Origin: DASWIG01 sp965371445
Lineage (GTDB): Bacteria; Acidobacteriota; Thermoanaerobaculia; Multivoradales; J023
Length of the DNA: 64,000 bases
Assembly: GCA_965371445.1 (NCBI GenBank)
Contig: CBDUYN010000010.1
Span: forward strand, 1 to 64,000
Reading direction: 5' to 3'
Shown here one piece after another: positions 28,688-36,535 of the stretch (position 1 is the stretch's first letter; the number at the start of each line of letters is the position of its first letter). The position numbers and the translations under genes were made by a program. A model generated the notes under the pieces. The model did not search any database. It was not told the origin of the DNA and saw only the letters and a program-made list of their open reading frames with translations.

Positions 28688-28735
28688 GTGTCGCTTTCCA
28701 ACGTGTACGAAGCTGGCGAAATGAGGAAAGAATGA
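28688..28735 (+). pseudogene. 5' remnant of a second methyltransferase gene, now a leader ORF for the aminotransferase
   Basis: An AAGGAGG Shine-Dalgarno precedes a GTG that opens a 15-codon frame (MSLSNVYEAGEMRKE). Its TGA overlaps the aminotransferase ATG (ATGA). The first 25 bases match the start of the minus-strand methyltransferase gene (30622 downward) at 22 positions. The peptide start MSLSNVYE parallels MSFANVYE of that protein, and the CAAGGAG upstream is also shared. It looks like the start of a lost methyltransferase copy that now acts as a translationally coupled leader. The relation to the methyltransferase is seen in the sequence; the leader role is inference. Confidence 0.6.
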
Positions 28736-29925
28736 AAAACGTACTCAACTGTATCGGACATGAGCTGAAGATCCCAAATATCGTGAACAGTGAAGGGGTC
28801 TATCTGTTTGACGAAAACCGGAAACGATACATGGATCTAGAGTCAGGCGTGTGGTGCACGGCATTGGGCCACCAAAACGAGAGAATCAACGAGATCATAA
28901 AAAGGCAAATTGATTCCATCATGCACACAGGGTTTTGTTATTCGAACGAGATCCTCGATGAAGCAGCAAAATCAATTTTGTCCATCACGAATTTTGAGGG
29001 CGGAAAGAGTGTGTTTCTCAGCTCTGGAAGTGAAGCAATTGAAATATCAAGGCAGATTACAAAACACGTTACCGGAAAACAGAGAACTTTGGCTCTCCAC
29101 GATGCGTATCTCGGATCGTATAGTTCGGTCGTCGACAGAAGTGAAGGTTGGCACAGCTTCAATTGGGAAAATTGTCAAACTTGCTTGAAGAAGGACGAGT
29201 GTGATCCTGATTGTGAAGCACTTCAGGAGATTCCCGACGATATATCCGAATTTGTATTCGAACCTGGAAGCGCCTCCGGGTTTGTCAGATTTCCTCCAAA
29301 AGCACTGATTCAAAATATGGCGGACATTGTTCGGGGGAACGAAGGGAAAATAATTGCTAACGAAGTGACCACTGGAATTGGGCGGACAGGAAAATGGTTT
29401 GGCTACCAGCACTACGACATAGAGCCAGACATGGTTTCCATTGGAAAAGGTATTGGGAATGGATATCCCGTCAGTGTCGCGGTGCTAAGTCAGGCAATAG
29501 TGGAAGACCTCGGGGAGAAACCGTTCAAATATTCGCAGTCGCATCAGAATGATCCTTTAGGTGCCGCGGTCGTCCGCGAAGTCATACAAACAATAGAAGA
29601 CGACAACTTGATCGCGAACGCGGAAAAAAAGGGAGAAGTGTTCTTTTCTCAACTTGAATCTCTCGTGGATGGCGAAATAATTCTTGGTGTCCGTGGAAGG
29701 GGATTGATGTTTGCCGTAGACGTGGTGAGCGAGCAAGTTGGAAACGAAATATACGATGCTCTAATAGAGAAAGGGTATATTGTGTGTAACAGAGGTTCTT
29801 TATTCCGAATAGATCCTCCGCTCACCATAAATGAGAAAGAGTTTGGAGAATTCATAGATGCATTTACGGCCATAGTAGCCTCGAAGAGAAATGCCACTAG
29901 GCCTTCTTCCCCAGGACGTAGATGA
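28732..29925 (+). CDS. Class III PLP-dependent aminotransferase, AT-rich
   Basis: This 397-residue fold-type I class III aminotransferase has PLP Lys239 in SIGKGIGNGYPVS and a SSGSEAIE phosphate-loop motif. The pyridine-nitrogen Asp normally in DEVxTGxGRTG is Asn210 here (ANEVTTGIGRTG). A CX2CX5CX3C cluster (C148, C151, C157, C161) lies near the active-site cap, which could bind a metal. Base composition is far lower in GC than the neighbouring genes (a hand count of bases 29281-29340 gives 26 of 60), and codons differ, pointing to recent transfer. Its start overlaps a methyltransferase-like leader frame and its end overlaps the minus-strand methyltransferase by 29 bases. It probably supplies an unusual amino or beta-amino building block or aminates the chain; the substrate is unknown. 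Confidence 0.88.
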   Translation: MKNVLNCIGHELKIPNIVNSEGVYLFDENRKRYMDLESGVWCTALGHQNERINEIIKRQIDSIMHTGFCYSNEILDEAAKSILSITNFEGGKSVFLSSGSEAIEISRQITKHVTGKQRTLALHDAYLGSYSSVVDRSEGWHSFNWENCQTCLKKDECDPDCEALQEIPDDISEFVFEPGSASGFVRFPPKALIQNMADIVRGNEGKIIANEVTTGIGRTGKWFGYQHYDIEPDMVSIGKGIGNGYPVSVAVLSQAIVEDLGEKPFKYSQSHQNDPLGAAVVREVIQTIEDDNLIANAEKKGEVFFSQLESLVDGEIILGVRGRGLMFAVDVVSEQVGNEIYDALIEKGYIVCNRGSLFRIDPPLTINEKEFGEFIDAFTAIVASKRNATRPSSPGRR

Positions 29926-30622
29926 TCCAGGGGGGGGTCGAGGTCTCGCTCCGCCACTCGTAGGGCTCGTCTTTGTGTCCCAGGGGCGTGTAGTCGGCGA
30001 CGAGGTCGAGCCCGGATGCGGCAAAGAGGTGCAAGTAGTCTTCGTGGAACCAGAGAAGGTCTTCCACGGGGCGCTGGTCCGCGACGTCCGTCATCACGAT
30101 CCGCACCTTCTCCCCGCTTTTCGCACGCCGGTTTTCCGCGAAATCCTTCGTGGTGAAGGACGCCCACTCGTTCATGTAGATCTCAGGTGTGGAATCGAGC
30201 AAGACGATCCGCCCTTTGTCGTTCAACAAGTCCCGCAGGCTGCGTGACAGCTCACACCGTTTGGGCACGTCAGGAATGTTGTCGAAAGTAAACACCGACA
30301 GGACGAGATCGAGGCTGCCGGGTTCGAAGGCGCTGAAGTCGCCGTCGTCGATCCGTAGATAGGTCCCGCTCGGGTCGAGGCTCGTGGCCATCTCGATCAT
30401 GCTGCTCGAGATGTCGACGCCGCTGGCGGCGAAACCGAGATCCCTCAGGAACCTCGTGGAGCGGCCGGTACCGCAGCCAAAATCGAGGGCCTCGCTTCCG
30501 GTGACGTGCTTGGCGATGATCGCGGGTAGATCGCGATAGGCCAGGTAGTAGGTACCGGGGAACTCGAGGGCGGCATACGATTCCGCTCTCTCGGTGTCTT
30601 CGTACACGTTGGCAAACGACAT
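29897..30622 (-). CDS. Class I SAM-dependent methyltransferase
   Basis: This 241-residue protein has the SAM-binding glycine motif LDFGCGTGRSTRFL (motif I), the acidic motif VDISSSMIEMA and the motif IV-like LDLVLSVFTFDNI. Together these mark a UbiE/SmtA-like small-molecule methyltransferase. The start has AAGGAGACCACC before ATG. It is the last gene of the minus-strand operon, about 130 bases after the third alpha-type dehydratase gene. A fragment of a similar gene lies in the opposite orientation at 28688. It most likely methylates an O or N on the peptide or a precursor; the target cannot be read from sequence. Confidence 0.88.
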   Translation of the reverse strand: MSFANVYEDTERAESYAALEFPGTYYLAYRDLPAIIAKHVTGSEALDFGCGTGRSTRFLRDLGFAASGVDISSSMIEMATSLDPSGTYLRIDDGDFSAFEPGSLDLVLSVFTFDNIPDVPKRCELSRSLRDLLNDKGRIVLLDSTPEIYMNEWASFTTKDFAENRRAKSGEKVRIVMTDVADQRPVEDLLWFHEDYLHLFAASGLDLVADYTPLGHKDEPYEWRSETSTPPWIIYVLGKKA

Positions 30623-30753
30623 GGTGGTCTCCTTGACGTCCCCTCACCGGGGAGCTCACAGAATTCGTGGAAGGATCGGATGATCCTCAGCTTCACTCCA
30701 AAGGCTCCGCGGCGCACGCCTACGCCTCATTCCACGCCCTCTCCGCCCGGCGT

Positions 30754-31977
30754 TCACTGCAGGAGCTCCAAGAAAGCGTCGACACGGCTTTTGACATGGT
30801 TGAACACATAGTTGTTCCGGTCGACGAGATCGACGTTGATCGTCAGGCATTTCAGGTTCTTGCTCGTCGCGAGCTCTCTGAGCATCGGACTGACTCCCAT
30901 CATGTTCCGGCATCCCCAGACGCTCGCAATCAGGAGTCCCTCAATCCCGTAGGTATCGCAGATCTGCGCAGTCTCCGCCCACGTCCTCTCAGAGTCCCAG
31001 TGATAGAGAATCGCTCTTTCTGCAATACTCCGCAGCGGCCTGTCTTCGTCGAGCATCATCATGTTCGCTTCCCACAGCGGTGCCCAGTAGACGACGTCGA
31101 CGACCTGCCTCATGTGCTGAAGTATCTCATGGGCCTCCTCCGGCACTTGACCCAGCCACAATACGCGCTTCTTCTTGTCCGTCTCCTCTCCGGCCAACTC
31201 CAACGCCTCTTCGTACAACACCTTGCAGATCCGGGCGTTCTCCTTCACTCCAAAGTAATTCATCCCGAAAATCTCCTGCAGCTCCCGAGACACGCCGGGA
31301 AGCCTGTGCCGCTCAAGCAGCTGCACCGTCTTGCAGTAGTATTCCCTCGCCTGATTCGAGTATTCGACCACGGAGCGCAGTGGATCCGGACCGAGCTCCA
31401 CCCCGAGCTCCTCCTCCATCCGAGACATCATATGTTCCATCTGCTTGATGAGATAGGTCAGGGAGTCTTCGTCGATCGTATTCGGCGAGTGCAACGCCAC
31501 AACGGGTGCTTTGTAGCCCCGCCCCGACTTGAACCCCATCTTCGACAGTCCCTCGCAGGGTTGGCTGTTCGTCAATACGATGTCCGGAGTCGGATAACAA
31601 TCCGCCAGCATCATGCCACACGGCCCCCGCAGGAACGAACAGATGTCCCGGGACATTTCCCGTTCCTGCGTGAGCTGGAAGATCCTGTCCACGTCCACCG
31701 ATTGGGCGAGCATGATCGCCATCGACTCGATGTTCCAGGGGATCGCATCACATGCAAAGACGATTTCCGTCGGGAATTGCTCAGAAACATATGCGACCCG
31801 CGACTCCTCCTTGTAGGCTTCCGCCAACCGATAGGAGTTGACGATGGACCGCATCCGGCTAGCCTTGAGTGAAGGCCCGGTGTCGCCGCTGTCCCGACGC
31901 GGCTTGCCCAGCAGGCTCAGGAGGTTCTGATACTGAACACCACGCCTTTGTCCGGCTCTCTCTTGTTGCATGCTCAT
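30754..31977 (-). CDS. 2-hydroxyacyl-CoA dehydratase/benzoyl-CoA reductase family, alpha-type paralogue 3
   Basis: A 407-residue member of the HGD-D family (HgdB/BcrC-like), whose members bind a [4Fe-4S] cluster and receive single electrons from an ATP-driven activator. Conserved blocks shared with the paralogues at 32912 and 34174 are SEQFPTEIVFA, MAIMLAQSVDVDR, SRDICSFLRGP, ADCYPTPDI, QPCEGLSKMG and WGCRNMMG, giving candidate cluster cysteines. ATG 31977 has the SD too close; ATG 31971 has AGGAG at good spacing and may be the real start. Just upstream lies a remnant of the beta-type gene, so this copy arose from a duplicated beta-alpha pair. Substrate unknown. Confidence 0.85.
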   Translation of the reverse strand: MSMQQERAGQRRGVQYQNLLSLLGKPRRDSGDTGPSLKASRMRSIVNSYRLAEAYKEESRVAYVSEQFPTEIVFACDAIPWNIESMAIMLAQSVDVDRIFQLTQEREMSRDICSFLRGPCGMMLADCYPTPDIVLTNSQPCEGLSKMGFKSGRGYKAPVVALHSPNTIDEDSLTYLIKQMEHMMSRMEEELGVELGPDPLRSVVEYSNQAREYYCKTVQLLERHRLPGVSRELQEIFGMNYFGVKENARICKVLYEEALELAGEETDKKKRVLWLGQVPEEAHEILQHMRQVVDVVYWAPLWEANMMMLDEDRPLRSIAERAILYHWDSERTWAETAQICDTYGIEGLLIASVWGCRNMMGVSPMLRELATSKNLKCLTINVDLVDRNNYVFNHVKSRVDAFLELLQ

Positions 31978-31981
31978 CTCC

Positions 31982-32014
31982 TCACAACAACCGTGATTCC
32001 AGAAAGGTCTCTAT
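31982..32014 (-). pseudogene. Last 11 codons of a deleted beta-type dehydratase subunit
   Basis: Read on the minus strand this stretch gives IETFLESRLL and a stop. It corresponds to the C-terminus IQTFLESRLF of the intact beta-type subunit whose gene ends at 35405. Including the bases up to the following ATGA, 35 of 41 positions agree with the 35405 junction, and the alpha-type gene follows at the same place in both. An in-frame TGA at 32015-32017 closes the frame upstream. It is a tail left after tandem duplication of a beta-alpha pair and deletion of the second beta gene. Confidence 0.75.
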
Positions 32015-32072
32015 TCAGATCCTCCGCGCTGGGCGCCGGGCAGGGCGAGGCGTGCAAGCTGAGAAAGAAGAG

Positions 32073-32891
32073 CTAGGCCAGCTTCTGGCCGATGTACGCC
32101 GCGCCGATGGCGCCCCTGACTTGCGGGTTCTCCGCGATGTAGATCTCCGTTTCCAGCAATTCTTCGAGTGCCTTGACGACACCGGAGTTGAGCGCCACGC
32201 CGCCGCTCATCCCTACCGGGCCGACACCGTTCTGACCGGCGTCACCCGCACCCGTCTCGCGACGGTGTCGGATGCCCAACGACCTGAGCAGCGAGACGGC
32301 CCGCGTCGCGATGGAGTTGTGGACTCCCCTCACGATGTCCGGAATCGGTGTGCCGTCCGCCACCAGGGACACGATCTCCGTCTCGGCAAACACCGTGCAG
32401 GTGTTGCTGATGCGCACGGTGTTCGTCGAGCGTGCCGACACGTCTCCGAGATCCTTGAGCTCCACCCCCATCGCCCGGGCCGTGACCTCGAGGAACCTGC
32501 CGCAACCCGCGGCGCACTTGTCGTTCATGGCGAAGGTTTCCACATGGCCCCCCGCATCGATCAGGATGGCCTTGCTGTCCTGACCGCCGATTTCCAGGAT
32601 CGACCGGACCTCCGGGTTCTGCAGGTGCATCCCGATGCCGTGGCAGGTGATCTCCGAAACGTGCTTGTCGGCAAACGGGACGTTCTCCCTGCCGTAGCCG
32701 GTCGTCACGACAAAGCCGACGTCGTCGCGCGTCAACCCCGCCTTGTTGAGCACGTTGTCGTACGTCATCTCCGTGGCCGCCCGGTTGCTACCGCCGGTCA
32801 ACACGACGTCCGACGCGATCACCTTGTAGTCTTCATCCATGAGGGCGGATTTCGTGGACAGGGAACCAACGTCTATACCTACAGTTTTCAT
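32073..32891 (-). CDS. Activating ATPase of the 2-hydroxyacyl-CoA dehydratase system (BadF/BcrA/HgdC family)
   Basis: This 272-residue ASKHA-fold ATPase starts at ATG 32891, which has AGGAGGAGAG before it; the longer frame lacks a site. It begins GIDVGSLSTKSALM (phosphate-1 loop) and has EIGGQDSKAIL (phosphate-2). The cluster cysteines lie in NDKCAAGCGRF (C126; C130 nearby) and SNTCTVF (C165). This spacing matches component A of 2-hydroxyglutaryl-CoA dehydratase, where a homodimer holds one [4Fe-4S] cluster between subunits. Only one such gene is present, so a homodimer is expected, unlike the two-subunit BcrA/BcrD of benzoyl-CoA reductase. It should drive ATP-dependent single-electron transfer to the neighbouring alpha/beta subunits. 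Confidence 0.93.
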   Translation of the reverse strand: MKTVGIDVGSLSTKSALMDEDYKVIASDVVLTGGSNRAATEMTYDNVLNKAGLTRDDVGFVVTTGYGRENVPFADKHVSEITCHGIGMHLQNPEVRSILEIGGQDSKAILIDAGGHVETFAMNDKCAAGCGRFLEVTARAMGVELKDLGDVSARSTNTVRISNTCTVFAETEIVSLVADGTPIPDIVRGVHNSIATRAVSLLRSLGIRHRRETGAGDAGQNGVGPVGMSGGVALNSGVVKALEELLETEIYIAENPQVRGAIGAAYIGQKLA

Positions 32892-32911
32892 GGCAACTCT
32901 CCTCCTGGGTG

Positions 32912-34150
32912 TCACTGCATGATTTCCAAGAACGCATCAATGCGGTTCTTGACATGGTTGAATGCGTAGTTGTTCCGATCGACCAGGTCGATGTTGATCG
33001 TCAAGTACTTGAGGTCCTTGCTGGTCGCGAGCTCGCGGAGCATCGGACTGACTCCCATCATGTTGCGGCATCCCCACACGTTGGCGATCAGGAAGCCCTC
33101 GATCTCGTAGTCGTCGCACATCTGCGCGGTCTCCGCCCTCATCCTCTCGGCGTCCCAATGGTAGAGTATCCCCCTCTCCGCGATGCCGCGCAGCGGCTCG
33201 TCTTCGTCGAGCATCGTCGCGTTCCCATCCCACAGCGGTGACCAGAAGACGATGTCGACGGCCTGCCGCATGTGCCGTAGCAACTCATGGGACTCCTCCG
33301 GCGTTTGGCCGATCCACATCACACGCTTCTTTTTGTCCGTCTCTTCTCCGACCAGCTCCGACGCCTCTTCGTACAACACCTTGCAGATCCGGACGTTCTC
33401 CTTCACGCCGAAGTAGTTCATCCCGAAGATCTCTTGTAGCTCCCGGGCCACGCCGGGAAGCCTGTGTGTCTTCAAGAGCTCAACCGTCTTGTTGTAGTAT
33501 TCCCGCGCCTGGTTCGAGTAGCGGACCGTGGAGCGCAGCGCATCCGGACCGAGCTCCATCCCCAGCAGCTCTTCCATCTGCGACATCATACGTTCCATCT
33601 GCTTGACGAGATAGCCCAGGGAGTCTTCGTCGACCGTGCTCGGCGTGTGCAATGCCAGCGAGGGTGCCTGGTAGTCCTTGCCCGACAAGACCCCTATTTT
33701 CGCCAACCCCTCGCAGGGTTGGTTGTTCATCAAGATGAGGTCCGGGGTCGGATAACAATCCGTCCACATCATGCCGCGCGGTCCGCGCAGGAACGAGCAG
33801 ATGTCCCTGGACAATCCTTGCTCCTGCGTTACCTGGATGACCCTGTCCACGTCCACGGATTGGGCGAGCATGATGGCCATCGACTCGAGGTTCCAGGGGA
33901 TCACGTCGAAGGCGAAGACGATTTCCGACGGGAACTGCTCCGAGACGTACGCGACCCTCGACTTCTCCTTGTAGGCTTCCGCCAACCGATGGGAATTGAC
34001 GATCGACCGCATGCGGCCGGCCTTGAGTGAAGGTCCGTCGTCGTTGGCCTCGGGGCTGGGCTCACCCATCAGTTTCAGAAGGTTCTGATACTGGGCTCCA
34101 CGCTCTTGTCGGGCTCTCTCTCGTTGCACGTTGATCTCTTCCGTCGTCAT
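32912..34150 (-). CDS. 2-hydroxyacyl-CoA dehydratase family, alpha-type paralogue 2
   Basis: This 412-residue HGD-D family protein lies directly upstream of the activating ATPase (about 20 bases). The chosen ATG 34150 has GGAGGGGGTGGAG before it and gives an N-terminus aligning with the other paralogues (INVQRERARQERG). An alternative ATG at 34177 overlaps the upstream stop as ATGA and adds nine residues. Candidate cluster cysteines are in SRDICSFLRGP, TDCYPTPDL, QPCEGLAK and WGCRNMMG. It differs from the other two copies at several shared positions, for example WTDCYPTPDLILMNN in place of LADCYPTPDIVLTN, so it is the most divergent copy and may have its own substrate. The open frame runs far upstream on the minus strand but is only a shadow there. 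Confidence 0.87.
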   Translation of the reverse strand: MTTEEINVQRERARQERGAQYQNLLKLMGEPSPEANDDGPSLKAGRMRSIVNSHRLAEAYKEKSRVAYVSEQFPSEIVFAFDVIPWNLESMAIMLAQSVDVDRVIQVTQEQGLSRDICSFLRGPRGMMWTDCYPTPDLILMNNQPCEGLAKIGVLSGKDYQAPSLALHTPSTVDEDSLGYLVKQMERMMSQMEELLGMELGPDALRSTVRYSNQAREYYNKTVELLKTHRLPGVARELQEIFGMNYFGVKENVRICKVLYEEASELVGEETDKKKRVMWIGQTPEESHELLRHMRQAVDIVFWSPLWDGNATMLDEDEPLRGIAERGILYHWDAERMRAETAQMCDDYEIEGFLIANVWGCRNMMGVSPMLRELATSKDLKYLTINIDLVDRNNYAFNHVKNRIDAFLEIMQ

Positions 34151-34173
34151 CTCCACCCCCTCCTTTTTGCGGG

Positions 34174-35400
34174 TCATTGCATGATCTCCAAGAAAGCGTC
34201 GACACGGTTTTTGATGTGATTGAACGCGTAGTTGTTGCTCCTGTCGATCAGGTCGATGTCGATGGCCAGGTATGCCAGATCCTTGCTTCTCGCGAGGTCC
34301 CTGAGCGCCGGACTGACTCCCATCATGTTCCGGCATCCCCAGACGTACGCGACCAGGAAGGCCTCGATCTCGTAGCTCTCGCATAGCCGTGAAATTTCGG
34401 CGCTCATCCTCTCGGCGCTCCAGTGGTAGAGTATCGCTCTTTCCGCAATACTCCTCAGCGGCCTGTCCTCGTCGAGCATCACTCCGTTCCCTGCCCACAG
34501 CGGTGCCCAGTAGACGATGTCGACGACCTGGTTTATGTGCCGTAGTAACTCATGGGACTCTTCCGGAACTTGACCAATCCACAGCACACGCTTCCGCTTG
34601 TTCGCCTCTCCTTCGACCAACTCCAGTGCTTCTTCGTATAATACCTTGCATATCTGGGCGTTTGCCTTCGTTCCAAAGTAATTCATGCCAAATATCTCTT
34701 GTAGCTCCCGAGATACGCCGGGAAGCTTCTGGGTTTGCAGCAGCTGAAGCGTCTTGCAGTAGTATTCCCTCGCCTGGTTCGAGTACTCGAACGCGGAGCG
34801 CAGTGAATCCGGGTCGAGCTCCACCCCAAACTTGACTTCCAGCTGAGACATGATATGTTCCATCTGCTTGACGAGATAGCTCAGGGAGTCTTCGTCGATC
34901 GTATTCGGCGTGTGCAATGCCAGAACGGGTGTCTTGTAGCCCTTCCCTGACCTGAATCCCAATTTCGACAGTCCCTCGCAGGGTTGGTTGTTCGTCAATA
35001 CGATGTCCGGAGTTGGATAACAATCCGCCAGCATCATGCCAAACGGTCCCCGCAGGAACGAACATATGTCCCTGGACAATTCCTTCTCCTGTGTTAGTTG
35101 GAATATCCTGTTCACGTCCACAGATTGGGCGAGCATGATGGCCATCGACTCGATGTTCCAAGGGATCACGTCAAATGCAAAAACAATTTCCGACGGGAAT
35201 TGCTCAGAGACATACGCAACCCTCGACGCCTCCTTGTAGGCTTCCGCCAAGCGATGAGAATTGACGATCGACCGCATCTGGCTGGCCTTGAGGGAAGGCC
35301 CGGTGTCGCCGGTGTCACGACGAGACTCACCCAGCAGGCTCAGAAGGTTCTGATACTGAACGCCACGCTCTTGTCCGGTTCTCTCTTGTTGCACGTTCAT
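34174..35400 (-). CDS. 2-hydroxyacyl-CoA dehydratase family, alpha-type paralogue 1
   Basis: This 408-residue HGD-D family protein starts at ATG 35400 with TGAGGAA before it, four bases after the stop of the beta-type/NRPS frame, so coupling is likely. It shares SEQFPSEIVFAFDVIPWN, LAQSVDVNR, SRDICSFLRGP, ADCYPTPDI, QPCEGLSKLG and WGCRNMMG with paralogues 2 and 3 and is closest to paralogue 3 (34-35 kb versus 31 kb). Paired with the beta-type subunit it would form the usual heterodimeric iron-sulfur dehydratase (HgdAB, HadBC). The reaction in that family is radical-based syn-elimination of water from a 2-hydroxyacyl thioester. Here a carrier-bound or CoA-bound intermediate is inferred. Confidence 0.87.
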   Translation of the reverse strand: MNVQQERTGQERGVQYQNLLSLLGESRRDTGDTGPSLKASQMRSIVNSHRLAEAYKEASRVAYVSEQFPSEIVFAFDVIPWNIESMAIMLAQSVDVNRIFQLTQEKELSRDICSFLRGPFGMMLADCYPTPDIVLTNNQPCEGLSKLGFRSGKGYKTPVLALHTPNTIDEDSLSYLVKQMEHIMSQLEVKFGVELDPDSLRSAFEYSNQAREYYCKTLQLLQTQKLPGVSRELQEIFGMNYFGTKANAQICKVLYEEALELVEGEANKRKRVLWIGQVPEESHELLRHINQVVDIVYWAPLWAGNGVMLDEDRPLRSIAERAILYHWSAERMSAEISRLCESYEIEAFLVAYVWGCRNMMGVSPALRDLARSKDLAYLAIDIDLIDRSNNYAFNHIKNRVDAFLEIMQ

Positions 35401-35404
35401 TTCC

Positions 35405-36535
35405 TCAGAACAATCGCGATTCCAGGAAGGTCTGTATGCGGGTCTTCGTGCCGGCAATGTTCGTCGCGTTACGTTCCCCCTCGATGAACAAGACCGGGAT
35501 CTTCTCCGCCCGCAGCCTCTCCTTGACGTAGGGGTAGTCGTGCAGGTTCGTATCGCAGAACTTGAGGGAGTAGTAGATGATCGAGTCGACCCGGTACTCG
35601 TCTACGAGGTCGAGGATGTGCTGCACCCTGACGTCGGTGTCCAGCCTGCGGGCGCTGGTGTTTTTTTCCAGATAGAAGTCGGCGATGGCCGCGACCGGCT
35701 CCGCGTCCGGGTCGATCCTCCCTTCAAAGTACTTGACGCCGTTGCTGATGTCCTCGCAAACCAGGTCGGCGTCCGCTCCCTCGATCGTTTCGATGATTCC
35801 CTTGTGGTCGAAGTAACTGCCGCAGATCATCACGCGATGCCGCTTGCGGGCCGTGGACTTCTCCGCCGCCTCCAGTGCGTCGAGCAACGTCGACATCTTG
35901 GCGTTGAAGGGCTCTTTCAATCCGGTGGTCGCGGCCTTGACGACTTGAATCGACTGCTCCCCGGACAGCACCTGGCGTCCTCCCTTCTTGTACTGGTAGA
36001 GCCGCTGCATAAGCGCCCGCGACTGATTGCAGAGCGCGATGGAATCGCGCAGCGCCGCCTCGCTGATTTCTCGATCGTAGCGCTCTTCGAGCGCTTTGAT
36101 CAGCTTCCGCAACTGCAGCGCAAAGTACTCCTTCGAGAGGTCGCTGGCATCGCTCGGCAGCTCCAGGAAATAGGTCTCGCTCGACGGGACGTCTCGGCCC
36201 CAGGCCTCCCAGAGCCTCTTCCTCATGTCACAGGCGTCCGCGAAGATGACGCCGTCGGCGAAATCGTACTTGCCGGACAGCCCCTCGCTGAAGCAACCCA
36301 GCACATAGGAACAGTAGTTGTTGCTGAGGAGGGCGCCGGCCTCGCTGGCGCTCGTGCCCGCTTCACCGGTCATGCGAAACGGGATCACGCCCGCGGCAAG
36401 GAAAATTTCCTCCGGCGTCTCGATCGACACCCAGCCGACCTTCGGAGCTTCGGCCGCCCGCAGCAGGTCAAAGCGATTCTGGTACAAATCCACGACACTC
36501 TGGATCGCATGCGGTATCGTGCCTTCTTGGCTCAT
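35405..36535 (-). CDS. 2-hydroxyacyl-CoA dehydratase family, beta-type subunit (internal start of the NRPS frame)
   Basis: The last 376 residues of the NRPS frame form a complete HGD-D family protein with its own ATG (36535) and a GAGG Shine-Dalgarno five bases before it. Candidate cluster cysteines are in NNYCSYVLGCFSEGL, DACDMRKRL and KFCDTNLHDYPYVK; the last matches the FCD-x-x-x-DYP motif of HgdB/BcrB-type subunits. It differs clearly from the three alpha-type paralogues and should be their partner. It may be made separately by internal initiation, as a fusion to the NRPS, or both. A short coupled frame (36532-36612) ends on its ATG. A duplicate tail of this gene lies at 31982-32014. Confidence 0.8.
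   Translation of the reverse strand: MSQEGTIPHAIQSVVDLYQNRFDLLRAAEAPKVGWVSIETPEEIFLAAGVIPFRMTGEAGTSASEAGALLSNNYCSYVLGCFSEGLSGKYDFADGVIFADACDMRKRLWEAWGRDVPSSETYFLELPSDASDLSKEYFALQLRKLIKALEERYDREISEAALRDSIALCNQSRALMQRLYQYKKGGRQVLSGEQSIQVVKAATTGLKEPFNAKMSTLLDALEAAEKSTARKRHRVMICGSYFDHKGIIETIEGADADLVCEDISNGVKYFEGRIDPDAEPVAAIADFYLEKNTSARRLDTDVRVQHILDLVDEYRVDSIIYYSLKFCDTNLHDYPYVKERLRAEKIPVLFIEGERNATNIAGTKTRIQTFLESRLF

Noticed and set aside
32073..32891. Interpretation of the set as benzoyl-CoA reductase
   Set aside because: Only one activator gene exists and it resembles the homodimeric HgdC type; BCR needs BcrA and BcrD. The dehydratase reading is favoured, though not proven.
34151..34498. Upstream extension of the alpha-type paralogue 2 frame
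   Set aside because: The extension is out of frame with paralogue 1 and gives no homologous residues; the ATG at 34150 with GGAGGGGGTGGAG fits the paralogues.
30754..35400. Three similar genes as an assembly duplication
   Set aside because: They differ at many residues and in their flanks, so they are true paralogues.
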